A stretch of DNA of 64,000 nt from Occultella glacieicola (GCF_004353825.1 NZ_SMNA01000005.1:248001-312000), one strand, 5' to 3'. Shown: positions 18,924 to 27,158, counted from the first letter of the stretch. Numbers and translations: made by a program. The notes: generated from the sequence alone by a model not told the origin.

Positions 18924-19062
18924 GCGGGGAATCCGATCAGGTGTGCGGTGGGGCGTGGGGGACTCAGCCGTGACATCGGACCCGCCATCGGAGTTCGAAT
19001 CGTCGGCCTGTGCTGACGTCGCTGGGAGCGGACAGGGGAGCAATAGCGCGACGGATGAAACC

Positions 19063-19082
19063 CTACCCTAACGTAAGGGTAG
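19063..19082. promoter_or_regulatory. MerR-type operator dyad
   Basis: CTACCCT and AGGGTAG are 7-bp inverted arms around a 6-base centre. The dyad lies 28 bp before the merR start and about 140 bp before the sulP start. MerR-family proteins bind such dyads inside promoters with long spacers. It likely controls both divergent genes. Confidence 0.7.
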
Positions 19083-19110
19083 AGTTTCTGACTGTCTGAG
19101 AGACTGGACC

Positions 19111-19536
19111 ATGCGCACTCCGCAGCAGCCGACGCCGCACGGCGTGGGCGTCGGCGCGCCGCCGGCTGATGCTGAGGCTACGCAGCACATCGGAGCCGTG
19201 GCCGAACGTACCGGTCTGTCCCTGCGAACGCTTCGCCACTACGACGACGTCGGGCTCCTGCGACCCTCGGCACGATCCGAGGGCGGGTACCGCCTCTACA
19301 CCGACAGCGATGTTGAGCGGATCCTGCTGATCAAACGCATGAAGCCGCTCGGCTTCACCCTTGACGAGATGGCCGACCTGCTCGACGCCGTCGCCACCTT
19401 GGACATCGATGCCGAGGACGCCACGGCCAGAGCCAAGGTCGCGGACTACACCCGTTCCGCGGAAGAGCGACGGCACAAGCTTGCACGCACCCTGGACATG
19501 GCGGACGAGTTCATCGCCCTGCTCCGCGCCACCTGA
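19111..19536 (+). CDS. MerR-family transcriptional regulator
   Basis: 141 residues. After a 25-residue Pro/Ala-rich lead, the MerR winged helix is clear: IGAVAERTGLSLRTLRHYDDVGLLRPSARSE (20-residue core GLSLRTLRHYDDVGLLRPSA), GGYRLYTDSDVERILLIKRM and a dimerising coiled coil to the end. There is no metal-binding cysteine loop, so a drug, redox or organic effector is more likely than a metal. Divergent from sulP, with the dyad in between. Confidence 0.88.
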   Translation: MRTPQQPTPHGVGVGAPPADAEATQHIGAVAERTGLSLRTLRHYDDVGLLRPSARSEGGYRLYTDSDVERILLIKRMKPLGFTLDEMADLLDAVATLDIDAEDATARAKVADYTRSAEERRHKLARTLDMADEFIALLRAT

Positions 19537-19676
19537 GTTCCGTCGGGTCGCTGAGCGGTCGTTCCACAGGCGGAACATCCCGCAACGATCGACGGACCGG
19601 GAGGATCGTCGACCGACCGCGGAACCGGGAGCCCCGAGGCGCCTTGCGGCCGCTTCCCGACAACCGCTTGCAGGTC

Positions 19677-19712
19677 ATATCGACGTATGTCAACATAGAC
19701 ACATGCCGATAT
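19677..19712. promoter_or_regulatory. Inverted-repeat operator upstream of trx-ACR3-arsC operon
   Basis: ATATCGACGTATGT and ACACATGCCGATAT form an imperfect AT-rich inverted repeat of about 14 bp per arm, 44 bp before the thioredoxin start. It resembles ArsR operators and is the probable target of the ArsR domain encoded three genes downstream. Confidence 0.6.
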
Positions 19713-19755
19713 AAGCCCGGTGGCACCTCACGTGCCCGGCTGTGGAGGAGATCCG

Positions 19756-20085
19756 ATGAGCACGAACACCGTCTCGGTGACCGATGAGACCTTCGCGGAG
19801 GTCGTCCTGGGCTCCCAGGTGCCTGTGCTCGTGGACTTCTGGGCGGCGTGGTGCGGCCCGTGCCGGCAGGTCGCTCCGATCCTGGAGTCGCTTGGCGCCG
19901 AGTACGCCGGTCGGCTGGTCATCGCCAAGCTTGACGCCGACGCGAACCCCAAGTCCCTGGCCGACGCAGGGGTGGTGTCCATTCCGACCCTGAACTTCTA
20001 CGCCGACGGTCAGTTGATGAAGTCGGTGGTGGGAGCACGCCCCAAGAATGCGCTGATCACCGAGATCGAGGAGATCCTGGCGTGA
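19756..20085 (+). CDS. Thioredoxin
   Basis: 109 residues with the classical active site FWAAWCGPCRQVAP (Cys33-Gly-Pro-Cys36 region) and cis-Pro loop SIPTLNFYADG. ATG at 19756 follows GGAGGAG by five bases. The gene opens the second arsenic operon and overlaps the ACR3 gene (GTGA), so it probably serves the operon's arsenate reductases as electron donor or repairs thiols under arsenic stress, rather than being the housekeeping thioredoxin (inference). Confidence 0.92.
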   Translation: MSTNTVSVTDETFAEVVLGSQVPVLVDFWAAWCGPCRQVAPILESLGAEYAGRLVIAKLDADANPKSLADAGVVSIPTLNFYADGQLMKSVVGARPKNALITEIEEILA

Positions 20086-21206
20086 GCGAGACCATGCTGG
20101 CTCCGGTCACGCAACGCACGCAGGCCCGCCGGCTCTCCACGCTCGACCGGTGGCTGCCCGCGTGGATCGGGCTGGCCATGGTCGCCGGCCTGGTCCTGGG
20201 CCGGTTCGTGCCGGGCCTTGCCGACGTGCTGACGGCGCTGGAGGTCGGTGGGATGTCCGTCCCGATCGGGCTTGGCCTGCTGGTCATGATGTACCCGGTA
20301 CTGGCCAAGGTCCGCTATGACAAGGTCGGCGCAGTCACCGGTGACACGAGGCTGCTGGTCAGTTCGCTGGCGCTGAACTGGCTGCTCGGCCCCGCGCTGA
20401 TGTTCGCCCTGGCCTGGACGCTGTTGCCGGATCTGCCGGAGTACCGGACCGGGCTGATCATCGTGGGTCTGGCCCGGTGCATCGCGATGGTCGTGATCTG
20501 GAACGACCTCGCCTGCGGTGACAGGGAGGCGGCCGCCGTTCTCGTGGCGATCAACTCCGTGTTCCAGGTCATCGCGTTCTCCCTCCTCGGCTACTTCTAC
20601 CTGACGGTGCTACCCGGCTGGCTCGGCCTGGACACCCAGGGCTTGGACGTGTCCGTGGGACAGATCGCGCTCAACGTCCTGGTCTTCCTCGGGCTACCGC
20701 TCCTGGCCGGGTTCGCGTCCCGCTGGCTCGGTGAACGCACGAGGGGACGCCATTGGTACGAAGCCCGGTTCGTCCCCCGGATCGGTCCGTGGGCTCTGTA
20801 CGGCCTACTGTTCACGATCGTGCTGCTGTTCGCCCTCCAGGGCGAGGCCGTGACCTCCAACCCGCTGGACGTGGCCCGCATCGCGCTGCCCCTGCTGGTC
20901 TACTTCGCGCTCATGTGGGGCATCGGGATCGTGCTCGGGAAGGCACTGGGCCTGGGCTATGCCCGCTCCAGCACGCTCGCGTTCACCGCGGCCGGCAACA
21001 ACTTCGAGCTCGCGATCGCCGTGGCGATCGGCACCTTCGGGGCAGCGTCCGGACAGGCACTCGCCGGGGTGGTCGGCCCCCTGATCGAGGTCCCGGTCCT
21101 GGTCGGCCTCGTCTACGTCTCGCTCTGGCTCTCTCGCCGCCTGTTCCACACCGACCCCGACGGTCTGCGCGGCAGCACGCCACCTATGGAAGGGGCACAA
21201 CCATGA
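20082..21206 (+). CDS. acr3: Arsenite efflux permease, ACR3 family
   Basis: 374 residues from GTG 20082, with ten hydrophobic helices. Family landmarks include GLGLLVMMYPVLAKVRYDKV in the second helix, LARCIAMVVIWNDLACGD with the conserved transport Cys, and FTAAGNNFELAIAVAIGTFG near helix 9. ACR3 exports As(III) from the cytoplasm with the proton gradient. It overlaps the preceding thioredoxin and the following ArsR-ArsC gene by 4 bp each, forming a tightly coupled operon. Confidence 0.93.
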   Translation: MSETMLAPVTQRTQARRLSTLDRWLPAWIGLAMVAGLVLGRFVPGLADVLTALEVGGMSVPIGLGLLVMMYPVLAKVRYDKVGAVTGDTRLLVSSLALNWLLGPALMFALAWTLLPDLPEYRTGLIIVGLARCIAMVVIWNDLACGDREAAAVLVAINSVFQVIAFSLLGYFYLTVLPGWLGLDTQGLDVSVGQIALNVLVFLGLPLLAGFASRWLGERTRGRHWYEARFVPRIGPWALYGLLFTIVLLFALQGEAVTSNPLDVARIALPLLVYFALMWGIGIVLGKALGLGYARSSTLAFTAAGNNFELAIAVAIGTFGAASGQALAGVVGPLIEVPVLVGLVYVSLWLSRRLFHTDPDGLRGSTPPMEGAQP

Positions 21207-22225
21207 CCACCTCCGACGACGTGCGGCCCATGTCCGACGTGACCGACCCGGATTGCACCCCGCAGACCGAGTCCCATGCGATTGCCACCGAGGCCGCCAC
21301 CACGGTGGCCACCACGCTGAAGGCACTTGCCGAACCGCTCCGGTTGCGGATGCTGTCCTTCATCGCCACCGCCCCGACCGGCGAGGCCTGCGTGTGCGAC
21401 CTCGCCGCCCTGACCGACGTCTCCCAGCCGACCGTCTCCCACCACCTGAAAGTCCTACGTGAGGTGGGGATCCTCACCTCCGAACGGCGCGGCACCTGGG
21501 TCTGGTATCGCATCGAACCCGGCTACCGCGGCGCGGTCGCGACACTGCTGGACTCCTTCGCACCGGCCGCCCTCGAGGCACCACACCGTCGGCAGGCACT
21601 CGGTGGCCTGCAGGCCGTCGATCCGGTGCTCGATCGCATGGCCACCGAACTTGCGCCCTCCTTCCCCGGCGTTCACGTCGACGTGGTGCAGCGGATCGTC
21701 CGCGAGTCCTACACCGGCCTCGCCCGCACCGCGAAGGTGTCTGCGCACCTGATCTCGCTCGCCGAGCGGTTCGCTCGGCAGCGGCTCACCGACACCACCC
21801 GGGAGGCCACAACCTCGGTCCCGCAGGTGCTGTTCGTCTGTGTCGCGAACGCCGGTCGCTCCCAACTCGCCGCGGCCCTGATGCACCGCTACGCGGGCGA
21901 CCGCGTCACCGTCCGTTCTGCCGGTTCCACCCCCGCCGCCGACGTCCACACCGGGGTCCGTGAGGCCCTGGCCAACCTCGGCACCACCGACGCCTACCCC
22001 AAGCCCCTCACCGATGACGCCGTCCGCGCGGCCGATGTCGTGATCACGATGGGCTGCGGTGATGTCTGCCCGATCCTGCCCGGCATCCGCTATGAGGACT
22101 GGCTGGTGGGCGACCCCGCGCTGGCCTCACCCGCCGGCATCGCCGCGATCCGCGCCGACCTCGACACCCGCGTCCGGGGTCTCCTCGCCGACCTGCTGCC
22201 CGACCTCACGCTGCCCACCACCTGA
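21203..22225 (+). CDS. ArsR-arsenate reductase (LMW phosphatase) fusion protein
   Basis: 340 residues with three parts. Residues 25-115 are an ArsR winged helix (TLKALAEPLRLRMLSFI, EACVCDLAAL with a Cys-X-Cys metal site, SQPTVSHHLKVLREVGIL). About 125-200 form a helical segment like the N-terminal helical domain of some actinobacterial phosphatases. From about 208 to the end is a low-molecular-weight phosphatase/arsenate reductase domain: VLFVCVANAGRSQLAAAL (P-loop nucleophile Cys, CVANAGRS), SAGSTPA, VITMGCGDVCPILPG with later cysteines. A single polypeptide would thus sense As(III) and reduce As(V). ATG overlaps the ACR3 stop (ATGA); no frameshift or internal stop separates the parts. Confidence 0.88.
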   Translation: MTTSDDVRPMSDVTDPDCTPQTESHAIATEAATTVATTLKALAEPLRLRMLSFIATAPTGEACVCDLAALTDVSQPTVSHHLKVLREVGILTSERRGTWVWYRIEPGYRGAVATLLDSFAPAALEAPHRRQALGGLQAVDPVLDRMATELAPSFPGVHVDVVQRIVRESYTGLARTAKVSAHLISLAERFARQRLTDTTREATTSVPQVLFVCVANAGRSQLAAALMHRYAGDRVTVRSAGSTPAADVHTGVREALANLGTTDAYPKPLTDDAVRAADVVITMGCGDVCPILPGIRYEDWLVGDPALASPAGIAAIRADLDTRVRGLLADLLPDLTLPTT

Positions 22226-22243
22226 GCCATTGGAGCCAACGTC

Positions 22244-22675
22244 ATGACCACCACCCCCCAGGCGTCCGCACTGTTCGTGTGTGTCCACAACGCCGGCCGC
22301 TCGCAGATGGCCGCCGGGTTCCTGCGCACCCTCTCCGGCGGGCGAGTCGACGTCCGCTCCGCCGGGTCCACGCCCGCCGACCAGGTCAACCCGGTCGCCG
22401 TCCAGGCGATGGCCGAGGTCGGCATCGACATCGGCGCCGAACAGCCCAAGGTCCTGACGACCGACGCCGTGCGGGCCTCGGACGTCGTCATCACCATGGG
22501 CTGCGGCGACGCCTGCCCCATCTTCCCTGGCAAGCGCTACGAGGACTGGACCCTCGAGGACCCGGCCGGGCAGGGCATCGAATCCGTCCGCGAGATCCGC
22601 GATGAGATCCGAGCGCGAGTGCTGACACTGCTCGACGAACTGGGAGTCAACCCTGACGCTCCCGGCCGTCAGTAG
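22244..22675 (+). CDS. arsC: Arsenate reductase, LMW-phosphatase type
   Basis: 143 residues. P-loop VCVHNAGRSQMAAGFL with nucleophile Cys, then SAGSTPAD, and the resolving-cysteine segment VVITMGCGDACPIFPGKRYE. This is the actinobacterial ArsC form thought to use mycothiol/mycoredoxin or thioredoxin to turn arsenate into arsenite for ACR3. It follows the fusion gene by 18 bp and is similar to that protein's C-terminal domain, which suggests duplication inside the operon. Confidence 0.92.
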   Translation: MTTTPQASALFVCVHNAGRSQMAAGFLRTLSGGRVDVRSAGSTPADQVNPVAVQAMAEVGIDIGAEQPKVLTTDAVRASDVVITMGCGDACPIFPGKRYEDWTLEDPAGQGIESVREIRDEIRARVLTLLDELGVNPDAPGRQ

Positions 22676-22811
22676 CCCCGTGCTCTGACCCGATCAGCAG
22701 GAGGGCGATCGAACCAGCATCTCTCCCGGGCTTCAATGGGTCGCACCGGACCGGCTGGTACGGTCCCGGCATGGCTGTGACGACCCCGCGTCCTCCGACC
22801 CGGGCCCGGTC

Positions 22812-23171
22812 ATGACCTCGCTGCCCGAGCCCGTCTGGCCGATGGTGCTGCTCGCCCTCATCCAACTGGTCGACGGGGCACTATGCCTCAAGCCGGCAAG
22901 GTTCATCGCCGAGTGTTTCGAGGACGTGCACTTCCCCCGGCGGTTCTGGTGGGTGACCCCGCCGATCAAGTTCGCCGCCGCGGCCGGGCTGGTCGCAGGC
23001 ATCTGGATCCCCTATCTCGGCGCCCTCACCTGCGGCGCGCTGGTCCTGTACTTCGTGGTCGCCATCTCGGCGCACCTGCGGGCGAGGGACTTCGGCCGGA
23101 ACCTCTTCGTCAACGCCACCGGCATGCTCGTGGTCTGCGTCGCCACCGGCCTCTTCTGCTTCGTGCTCTGA
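22812..23171 (+). CDS. DoxX-like small membrane protein
   Basis: 119 residues with four hydrophobic segments: VWPMVLLALIQLVDGALCL, IKFAAAAGLVAGIWIPYLGA, LTCGALVLYFVVAISAHLRA and FVNATGMLVVCVATGLFCFV. The four-helix layout and the HLRARD loop match DoxX-like (DUF4870/DoxX) proteins. No known enzyme motif. It lies 136 bp after arsC and ends 9 bp from the convergent histidine kinase gene. ATG 22812 lacks a strong ribosome-binding site. Confidence 0.65.
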   Translation: MTSLPEPVWPMVLLALIQLVDGALCLKPARFIAECFEDVHFPRRFWWVTPPIKFAAAAGLVAGIWIPYLGALTCGALVLYFVVAISAHLRARDFGRNLFVNATGMLVVCVATGLFCFVL

Positions 23172-23180
23172 GCGCCGCCG

Positions 23181-24275
23181 TCAGGCACCGTCGTCCGGTG
23201 CGGCCGCGGGCAGGCGCACCGTCACCCGAAGTCCACCCTCGGCGAGGGCGGTGAGCGCGAGCGTCCCGTCGTGCGCCGACGCGATGCTCTTCACGATCGC
23301 GAGGCCGAGTCCGACTCCGCCGTGGTCGTGGCGGATGCGTTGGGTGCCACGCTGGAACGGCTCGGTGAGCGTGGTGACCTGGGCCGGGGTCAGCACGGCG
23401 CCGGTGTTCTCGACCGTGAGCAGCACGGTGTCCGGCCGGGCGTCGGTACCGACGTGCACGGTGCCGTGGTCGGGCAGGTTGTGGACGATCGCGTTGTGCA
23501 CGAGGTTCGTGGTCAGCTGCAGCAGGAGCGCAGGCGAGCCGGTCGTGGCGGCGGTGGCCCCGCCGGCCTCGATGCTGACGCCACGTGCCTCCGCGAGCGG
23601 CAAGAGGGTCTCGGTGGCGTCCTCCACGAGCAGCGACAGGTCGACGCGTTCGCGGGTGAAGGAGCGCTGGTCGGCCCGGCTGAGCAGGAGCAGCGCCTCG
23701 GTCAGCTCGATCGCGCGGGTGTTCACGGCGCGCAGGTGTTCCTCGAGTTCGCCGCCGCTGCGGTCGGGGTCGTCGCGGGCGACGTCCAGGAGCGCCTGCG
23801 TGATCGCCAATGGGGTGCGCAGTTCATGGGACGCGTTCGCCGCGAACCTGCGCTGCTCGTCGACGTGCGCCTCGAGCCGGGCGAGCATGTCGTCGAAGCT
23901 GTCGGCGAGCTCGCGGAACTCGTCCCGGCGTCCCTCCAGGTCGATCCGGTGGGAGAGCGATCCGGTCGAGGCCTTGCGGGTAGCGCGGGTGATCCGTCGC
24001 AGGGGTGCCAGCATCCGGCCGGCCAGGAACCATCCTCCGACCAGGCCGAAGACCAGCAGGAACGCCAGCGCCCAGGCCACCCGGGGGGCGAATGCCCGGA
24101 TCAGGTCGCCGCGGCCGGGTACGAACCCGCCGCGGGTCGGGATCGCCTCCTCGGGCACGTAGCGCAGGAGGAACGCCCACACGACCGCGAGCAACAGCGC
24201 ACCCGCCACCATGAGGAACCCGGCGTAGCTCAGGGTGAGCTTGAGACGAACGCTCGGGCCGGGTGCCCTAGCCAC
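23181..24275 (-). CDS. Two-component sensor histidine kinase
   Basis: About 364 residues from GTG 24275 (GGAG five bases upstream), overlapping the response regulator stop; ATG 24329 is a longer alternative. Two membrane helices (near residues 13-33 and 60-82) flank a short extracytoplasmic loop, then a HAMP linker, the H-box FAANASHELRTPLAITQALL, the N-box TTNLVHNAIVHN and the G-box GGVGLGLAIVKSIASAHDG. A short sensor loop implies membrane or intramembrane sensing. The stimulus is unknown; the divergent VanY-like peptidase hints at cell-wall stress (inference). Confidence 0.9.
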   Translation of the reverse strand: MARAPGPSVRLKLTLSYAGFLMVAGALLLAVVWAFLLRYVPEEAIPTRGGFVPGRGDLIRAFAPRVAWALAFLLVFGLVGGWFLAGRMLAPLRRITRATRKASTGSLSHRIDLEGRRDEFRELADSFDDMLARLEAHVDEQRRFAANASHELRTPLAITQALLDVARDDPDRSGGELEEHLRAVNTRAIELTEALLLLSRADQRSFTRERVDLSLLVEDATETLLPLAEARGVSIEAGGATAATTGSPALLLQLTTNLVHNAIVHNLPDHGTVHVGTDARPDTVLLTVENTGAVLTPAQVTTLTEPFQRGTQRIRHDHGGVGLGLAIVKSIASAHDGTLALTALAEGGLRVTVRLPAAAPDDGA

Positions 24276-24963
24276 GGTCGCTCCGCGGGGCACCGGACTC
24301 CGGGCCGGCGTCGATGCGGTAGCCGACACCGGGCACGGTGGCGATCAGCCAGGGTTCGCCGAGTCGTTTGCGAAGCGCGGACACCGTGATCCGTACGGCG
24401 TTCGTGAAGGGATCGGCGTTCTCGTCCCAGGCCCGTTCCAGGAGTTCCTCGGCGCTGATGACCCCGCCCTCGGCCGCGACCAGCACCTCGAGGACGGCGA
24501 ACTGCTTCCTGGTGAGCGCGACGTGCCGGCCGTCCCGGTAGACCTCGCGGCGGAACGGGTCCAGCCGCAGGCCGGCGATCTCCCGCACCGGTGGTCGGCT
24601 GTGCGCCCGCCGGCGGTCGAGGGCGCGGAGCCGGAGTACGAGCTCACGCATCTCGAACGGCTTCGTGAGGTAGTCGTCCGCGCCGAGCTCGAAGCCGGAG
24701 GCCTTGTCGTCGAGCCGGTCGGCCGCGGTCAGCATCAGGATCGGGGTGCCGGCACCCGAGGAGACGATGTGTGCGGCGACAGCGTCGCCGGAGGGTCCGG
24801 GGATGTCCCGGTCGAGCACGGCGATGTCGTAGGTGTTGACGCTCAGAAGTTCCAGCGCGGCGTCGCCGTCGCCGGCGATGTCGGCGGCGATCGCCGCCAG
24901 CCGGAGCCCGTCGCGCACGGCCTGCGCCATCAGGGGCTCGTCCTCGACGACCAAGACACGCAT
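24268..24963 (-). CDS. OmpR-family response regulator
   Basis: 231 residues. Receiver domain: VLVVEDEP (acidic pocket), AVLDRDIPG with the phospho-acceptor Asp near 52, MLTAAD and KPFEMREL. The C-terminal winged helix includes LTRKQFAVLEVLVAAEGGVI and TNAVRITVSALRKRLGEP. Partner of the overlapping histidine kinase. Its start faces the VanY-like gene across 87 bp, a suitable place for its target promoter. Confidence 0.93.
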   Translation of the reverse strand: MRVLVVEDEPLMAQAVRDGLRLAAIAADIAGDGDAALELLSVNTYDIAVLDRDIPGPSGDAVAAHIVSSGAGTPILMLTAADRLDDKASGFELGADDYLTKPFEMRELVLRLRALDRRRAHSRPPVREIAGLRLDPFRREVYRDGRHVALTRKQFAVLEVLVAAEGGVISAEELLERAWDENADPFTNAVRITVSALRKRLGEPWLIATVPGVGYRIDAGPESGAPRSDRG

Positions 24964-25050
24964 GCGTCCGATGCTACGAGCCCGTACCTATCGTGGGCAT
25001 ATCGGAAACCGCATACGGGGCGGCAACATCCCGCTCGCTTGACTGACGCC

Positions 25051-25710
25051 ATGCGTCGACGGAACCCACCACCAGCACGGACCCACACGACCTTCTGGAC
25101 CACCGCCGTCGGGCTCCTGGTCGTCCTCGCGGCGATCGCCGGCCTGCTCGGACACCGGTCCGGGCCGACGGCGGCGGCCCCGCCGTCGACGTCGTGGTCG
25201 CTCGAGGGCATCGTCGGCGAGGGCGAGGCGGCCGAGGCGCCCGACGACGGAACGATCGGTCCCGAGGACGGCGTCCTGCCCGAGGGCACGTCCGTCTTCG
25301 ACGACCGGTTCGCCGGTGTCGTCAACGTCGACCCGGCGCTGCTGCAGGCCTTGCGCGACGCGGCGGCGGATGCCGCCGAGCGCGACATCGCGTTCGAGCT
25401 GAACAGCGGCTGGCGCTCCCCCGAGTACCAGGATCAGCTCCTGGAGGAGGCGGTCACCGAGTACGGGTCACGAGCGGAGGCGGCCCGATGGGTCGCCACC
25501 GCGGACACGTCGCCGCACGTCTCCGGGGACGCCGTCGACGTCGGGCCGTACGCGGCGATGGACTGGTTGGCCCAGCACGGCGACGAGTACGGGCTGTGCC
25601 AGATCTACGGGAACGAGCCCTGGCACTACGAGCTGCGCCCGGAGGCGGTCGACGGCCGGTGCCCGCGGATGTACGCCGACCCGACGGAGGATCCCCGGAT
25701 GGCCCCATGA
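25051..25710 (+). CDS. M15-family (VanY-like) D,D-carboxypeptidase, membrane anchored
   Basis: 219 residues. One N-terminal membrane segment, TTAVGLLVVLAAIAGLLGHR (about 15-34), then an acidic linker and an M15 peptidase domain: NSGWRSPEYQ, SPHVSGDAVDVG with the zinc-ligand His and Asp (SxHxxGxAxD) and EPWHYEL with catalytic Glu and zinc His. VanY enzymes trim the terminal D-Ala from peptidoglycan pentapeptides. The protein should sit outside the membrane. It is divergent from an OmpR-type two-component system, like VanR/VanS-controlled genes, although no other van gene is present. Confidence 0.88.
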   Translation: MRRRNPPPARTHTTFWTTAVGLLVVLAAIAGLLGHRSGPTAAAPPSTSWSLEGIVGEGEAAEAPDDGTIGPEDGVLPEGTSVFDDRFAGVVNVDPALLQALRDAAADAAERDIAFELNSGWRSPEYQDQLLEEAVTEYGSRAEAARWVATADTSPHVSGDAVDVGPYAAMDWLAQHGDEYGLCQIYGNEPWHYELRPEAVDGRCPRMYADPTEDPRMAP

Positions 25711-25767
25711 CCCGTTCCGGGAGGTCGGGGAGGCTGTGCGCCCAGATGCGCCATTCCGGCAAGACGT

Positions 25768-25780
25768 GATAAGAGGTATC
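25768..25780. promoter_or_regulatory. Short dyad upstream of toxin-antitoxin operon
   Basis: GATA-agagg-TATC lies 10 bp before the antitoxin start in a locally AT-rich stretch. It may be the core promoter or an autoregulatory site. Arms are only 4 bp, so support is weak. Confidence 0.3.
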
Positions 25781-25789
25781 GTACGTTGC

Positions 25790-26365
25790 ATGACAGCGTT
25801 CCACTCCCCCGAGATCGAGGCCGCTGCCGACCGGCACGGACTCGACACCGACGCGTTCCTCGCCGCGCTCGACGACCTCGTCAACTCCACCGCCACCGCC
25901 ACACAGACCGAGAAGGACTACCTCCTCACCCACGGCGGGATCGGGCCCGAGACACTCACCCCACACGCGCAAGCGCACGCACTGCGCGTCATCGAGGTCG
26001 CCACCGAAGCCGCCGACCGCGACGCCACCGAACAAGGGATCAGCACGGCAGACGTAGCTGCCCGGTACAGCTACCAGAAGTCGAACATCAGCCGCATGGT
26101 CGCCAACCGCGACCTCTACGCACTCAAGCAGGCCCGAGGCGCTGGATCGGTGTTCCCGTCCTGGCAGTTCACCGACACCGGGCCACTGCCAGGGCTGCGG
26201 CACGTCCTGCCCGAGTTCCCAGACGACTACCACCCCCTCGACATCGCCGCGTTCATGACCACCCCCACCGACGGTCTCGAAGGCCGGACGCCGCGGGGCT
26301 GGCTCGCCACCGGCGGAGACCCGGCACGGGTCGCGAGCCTCGTCGCCGAGCTCGCGATCGCATGA
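25790..26365 (+). CDS. Xre/MbcA/ParS-type antitoxin of a RES toxin
   Basis: 191 residues from ATG 25790. A middle helix-turn-helix-like segment (about 84-105, ISTADVAARYSYQKSNISRM) precedes a C-terminal toxin-binding domain with the pattern LPGLRHVLPEFPDDYHP...TPRGWLATGGDPARVASL, typical of MbcA/Xre antitoxins. These bind and block RES toxins and repress the operon. The stop overlaps the toxin start (ATGA). The N-terminal 75 residues are extra compared with compact MbcA proteins. Confidence 0.78.
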   Translation: MTAFHSPEIEAAADRHGLDTDAFLAALDDLVNSTATATQTEKDYLLTHGGIGPETLTPHAQAHALRVIEVATEAADRDATEQGISTADVAARYSYQKSNISRMVANRDLYALKQARGAGSVFPSWQFTDTGPLPGLRHVLPEFPDDYHPLDIAAFMTTPTDGLEGRTPRGWLATGGDPARVASLVAELAIA

Positions 26366-27006
26366 CTGGCAAGAACCCACAGACCCCACCTGCGCCGCTC
26401 ACCGCAGACCCCGCCGATTTCACCACCCACACCGACCCGCTGTGGAGGATCCACCGCACCACCGGCGCGTATCGGCAACGCTGGGACGAGATGCGCACCG
26501 TCGGCCCCCTCGTCCAGATGCGATGGGACCCACACCACCCAGCTGGTCCAGGGCCGGTGCGGGCGGTGACGTACACCGCCACCGATGTGCTCACAGCGTT
26601 CGGGGAGGCGTTCCAGACGCGGCGCCGGATCGTGCTGTCCGAGCACCAGTCGCTCGTCTCATGGGTGCCTTCCCGCCCGCTTCGGCTGCTGAGTCTGCTG
26701 CCCCCGACGACCCCGACCGGGACGCCCTGGGCGCTGCGCAACGGTGCGTCAGCATCGCTGGACTCCGCCCCGAAATCGACGTGCCGTGCGTGGGCGCGGT
26801 CGATCGCAGAGACCTGGCCTGATCTCGACGGTATCCACGTGCGTTCGCCCGTCACCGGACAGCCCATGGTCACGCTGTTCGCACCCGCCGCCACCACCTA
26901 CCCCGTTGACCCGGCCTACTCCCGCCGGCTCGATGACTCTGCGGTCGCCGCCATCGCCGTCCATGTCGCCATCGCCCTCAACTGGACCCCACCGGTCAGA
27001 GGCTGA
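26362..27006 (+). CDS. RES-domain toxin (NAD+-degrading type)
   Basis: 214 residues. The RES-domain landmarks are in order: LWRIHR (Arg), TYTATDVLTAFGEAFQTRR (Glu) and LVSWV/RLLSL region (Ser), followed by ARSIAETWPDLDGIHVRSPV. RES toxins such as MbcT consume NAD+ and stop growth. Encoded directly behind, and overlapping, its antitoxin. Codons and GC match the neighbours, so recent acquisition is not evident. Some conserved positions are judged by eye only. Confidence 0.75.
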   Translation: MTGKNPQTPPAPLTADPADFTTHTDPLWRIHRTTGAYRQRWDEMRTVGPLVQMRWDPHHPAGPGPVRAVTYTATDVLTAFGEAFQTRRRIVLSEHQSLVSWVPSRPLRLLSLLPPTTPTGTPWALRNGASASLDSAPKSTCRAWARSIAETWPDLDGIHVRSPVTGQPMVTLFAPAATTYPVDPAYSRRLDDSAVAAIAVHVAIALNWTPPVRG

Positions 27007-27131
27007 CCACACTCCGCATGACGGCAGCAAGCCCGGAATCTCAACGATCCAGACCCTTGCCGCGCGGCGCCGCAACCCTCGCTCGGGCCGGCGGTGGTTC
27101 GAACCATCGCATGGCCACAGACACGAGGAAG

Positions 27132-27158
27132 CCCCGCCAAACCAGCGGTTCAGCGGGG
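27132..27158 (-). terminator. Hairpin downstream of tRNA-Ala
   Basis: CCCCGC and GCGGGG form a 6-bp GC stem with a 15-base loop, 10 bases past the tRNA CCA end on the minus strand. It is a possible transcription end for the tRNA. Confidence 0.4.

Noticed and set aside
21203-22225. ArsR-ArsC fusion considered as two genes joined by a frame error
   Set aside because: The frame is continuous, the helical spacer looks like a real domain, and no start with a ribosome-binding site is seen at the phosphatase part.
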